From: Deltaproteobacteria bacterium
GTDB lineage: Bacteria; Desulfobacterota; Binatia; Binatales; Binataceae
Assembly: GCA_019237115.1 (NCBI GenBank)
Contig: JAFAHS010000515.1
Coordinates: forward strand, 1 to 45,076
Direction of reading: 5' to 3'
Length of the DNA: 45,076 nucleotides
The notes under the pieces are model-generated. The model was not told the origin of the DNA. It ran no database searches and was given only the letters and a program-made list of their open reading frames with translations. Of this stretch, positions 44,555-45,076 are shown one piece after another; position 1 is the first letter of the stretch; every line of letters begins with the position of its first letter. Made by a program: the position numbers and the translations under genes.

Positions 44555-45076
44555 ATGCCTATCGAAACAGATTTCGCTTTTGGCCATAAATTCACAGTCG
44601 CGGCGGCGGCCCCCGTTGATCTGCTTGGCCCGCTACGGGGGATGGTCGGGAGGTCCAGGCAGCGCAAGTGGGAGGGCGCGGGATTTAACATGATCTGGCG
44701 GCCGAATTTCAAAAACCAATCCGGACCCAAGGATTTCTTTTTGGAGTTGAATTTCACACACGAGATTCTCGAGTTTACCGACATCAGTGGAACCGGCATC
44801 GCCAACCGCGGTCTGCTTCAGACCGAGATCGCCCTTGGCGGACTGGCATACCTCCAACAGATTCGCGACAGATTCGATAACTCCGCCCAGCATTTCGAGC
44901 CGGGAGTCTGGGCCCATGTGCCCGCAACGACCGATCCCGCGGAAAAGACGACTGTGGTACGCATGGGGTCGATTCCGCACGGCACCACCATCAATCTCCA
45001 GGGCGAGGCCTTCTCGGTCCCGAAGCCGCAATTCCAGGCAGCGAGCATCACGCCCTTTCAGATCGGGAGTCCGGAC
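44555..45076 (+). CDS. Putative haem-binding-like protein, partial at the right edge
   Basis: An uninterrupted frame of 174 codons from ATG 44555 (GAGGGGG upstream) to the last base, so the C-terminus lies outside the window. The sequence MPIETDFAFGHKFTVAAAAP, LLGPLRGMVGRSRQRKWEGAGFN, MIWRPNFKNQSGP, FFLELNFTHEILEFTDI, HFEPGVWAHVPATTDP and VVRMGSIPHGTTINLQG has the layout of a family I recall as haem-binding or nitrobindin-like beta-barrels in soil bacteria; I could not check this. No signal peptide. The decayed gene at 38600-39389 looks like the C-terminal half of the same family, so two copies would flank the amylase-oxidase fusion. Residues HFEP and RMGSIPHG would be candidate haem-contact regions. 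Confidence 0.7.
   Translation, partial: MPIETDFAFGHKFTVAAAAPVDLLGPLRGMVGRSRQRKWEGAGFNMIWRPNFKNQSGPKDFFLELNFTHEILEFTDISGTGIANRGLLQTEIALGGLAYLQQIRDRFDNSAQHFEPGVWAHVPATTDPAEKTTVVRMGSIPHGTTINLQGEAFSVPKPQFQAASITPFQIGSPD

Noticed and set aside
1..45076. tRNA, rRNA, CRISPR arrays or complete insertion sequences
   Set aside because: No cloverleaf-type segments, rRNA sequence, regularly spaced repeats or transposase genes were seen by eye; short repeats found are two-copy tandems only.

Overview
The window looks like chromosomal DNA from an uncultivated, metabolically versatile soil-type Gram-negative bacterium. My best guess, from gene content alone, is a Binatota/Desulfobacterota-like or Acidobacteria-like lineage. 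It combines luciferase-like (LLM) flavin/F420 oxidoreductases, a Baeyer-Villiger monooxygenase, an Ltp2-like thiolase with a DUF35 partner, an ACMSD-like amidohydrolase, a very large cyclase/ATPase/TPR regulator and an outer-membrane porin-cytochrome system. No rRNA, tRNA, CRISPR array or complete insertion sequence was recognised. The left two thirds look GC-rich and the right third visibly less so (judged by eye, not counted).

Left region (1-7.4 kb): a catabolic neighbourhood. On the minus strand a flavin monooxygenase, an LLM oxidoreductase and an edge-truncated gene run together. Divergently, a thiolase-like protein without the usual nucleophilic cysteine is followed 5 bases later by a DUF35 zinc-ribbon/OB-fold protein, the arrangement of retro-aldolase pairs in steroid side-chain degradation. 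A second minus-strand pair encodes an amidohydrolase and an LLM oxidoreductase. Middle-left (7.7-19.9 kb): a DUF4239 membrane protein, a 1095-residue zinc-ribbon/class III cyclase/AAA/TPR regulator with a decayed paralogue next to it, a DUF3300-DUF2950 pair, a SulP transporter split from its STAS domain by one base, and a GH15 glucoamylase-like enzyme.

Middle (20.5-24.3 kb): a multihaem c-type cytochrome region that resembles an extracellular electron transfer conduit. It has a DmsE/MtrA-like cytochrome, an MtrB/PioB-like outer-membrane barrel, a monohaem cytochrome c, a NapC/NirT-type tetrahaem cytochrome and a small membrane protein. The first two genes are broken: the cytochrome stops after three haems and runs straight into a barrel lacking its N-terminus, and the barrel's true C-terminus is in another frame. 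Then follow an excisionase-type HTH protein, an isoprenylcysteine-methyltransferase-like protein and an MFS remnant.

Right region (26.7-45.1 kb): an accessory island of degradative and oxidative enzymes: patatin-like lipase, cholesterol-oxidase-like GMC flavoenzyme, phospholipase D-like protein, phospholipase C/phosphoesterase, thermolysin-like metallopeptidase, a 1300-residue fusion of a GH13 amylase-like domain with a copper-radical (galactose/glyoxal oxidase, AA5) domain, a ferritin-like protein, and two members of a putative haem-binding family flanking the fusion. None of the main enzymes has a recognisable signal peptide. The GH13-AA5 fusion and this leaderless enzyme set are the best candidates for something undescribed.

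At least six genes are interrupted by single-base frame changes, most in short homopolymer runs, with the expected protein continuing in the next frame. This suggests consensus (long-read-type) indel errors for many of them rather than true gene death, although the cytochrome-barrel junction and the MFS, cyclase and haem-binding-like remnants look like real decay or misassembly.
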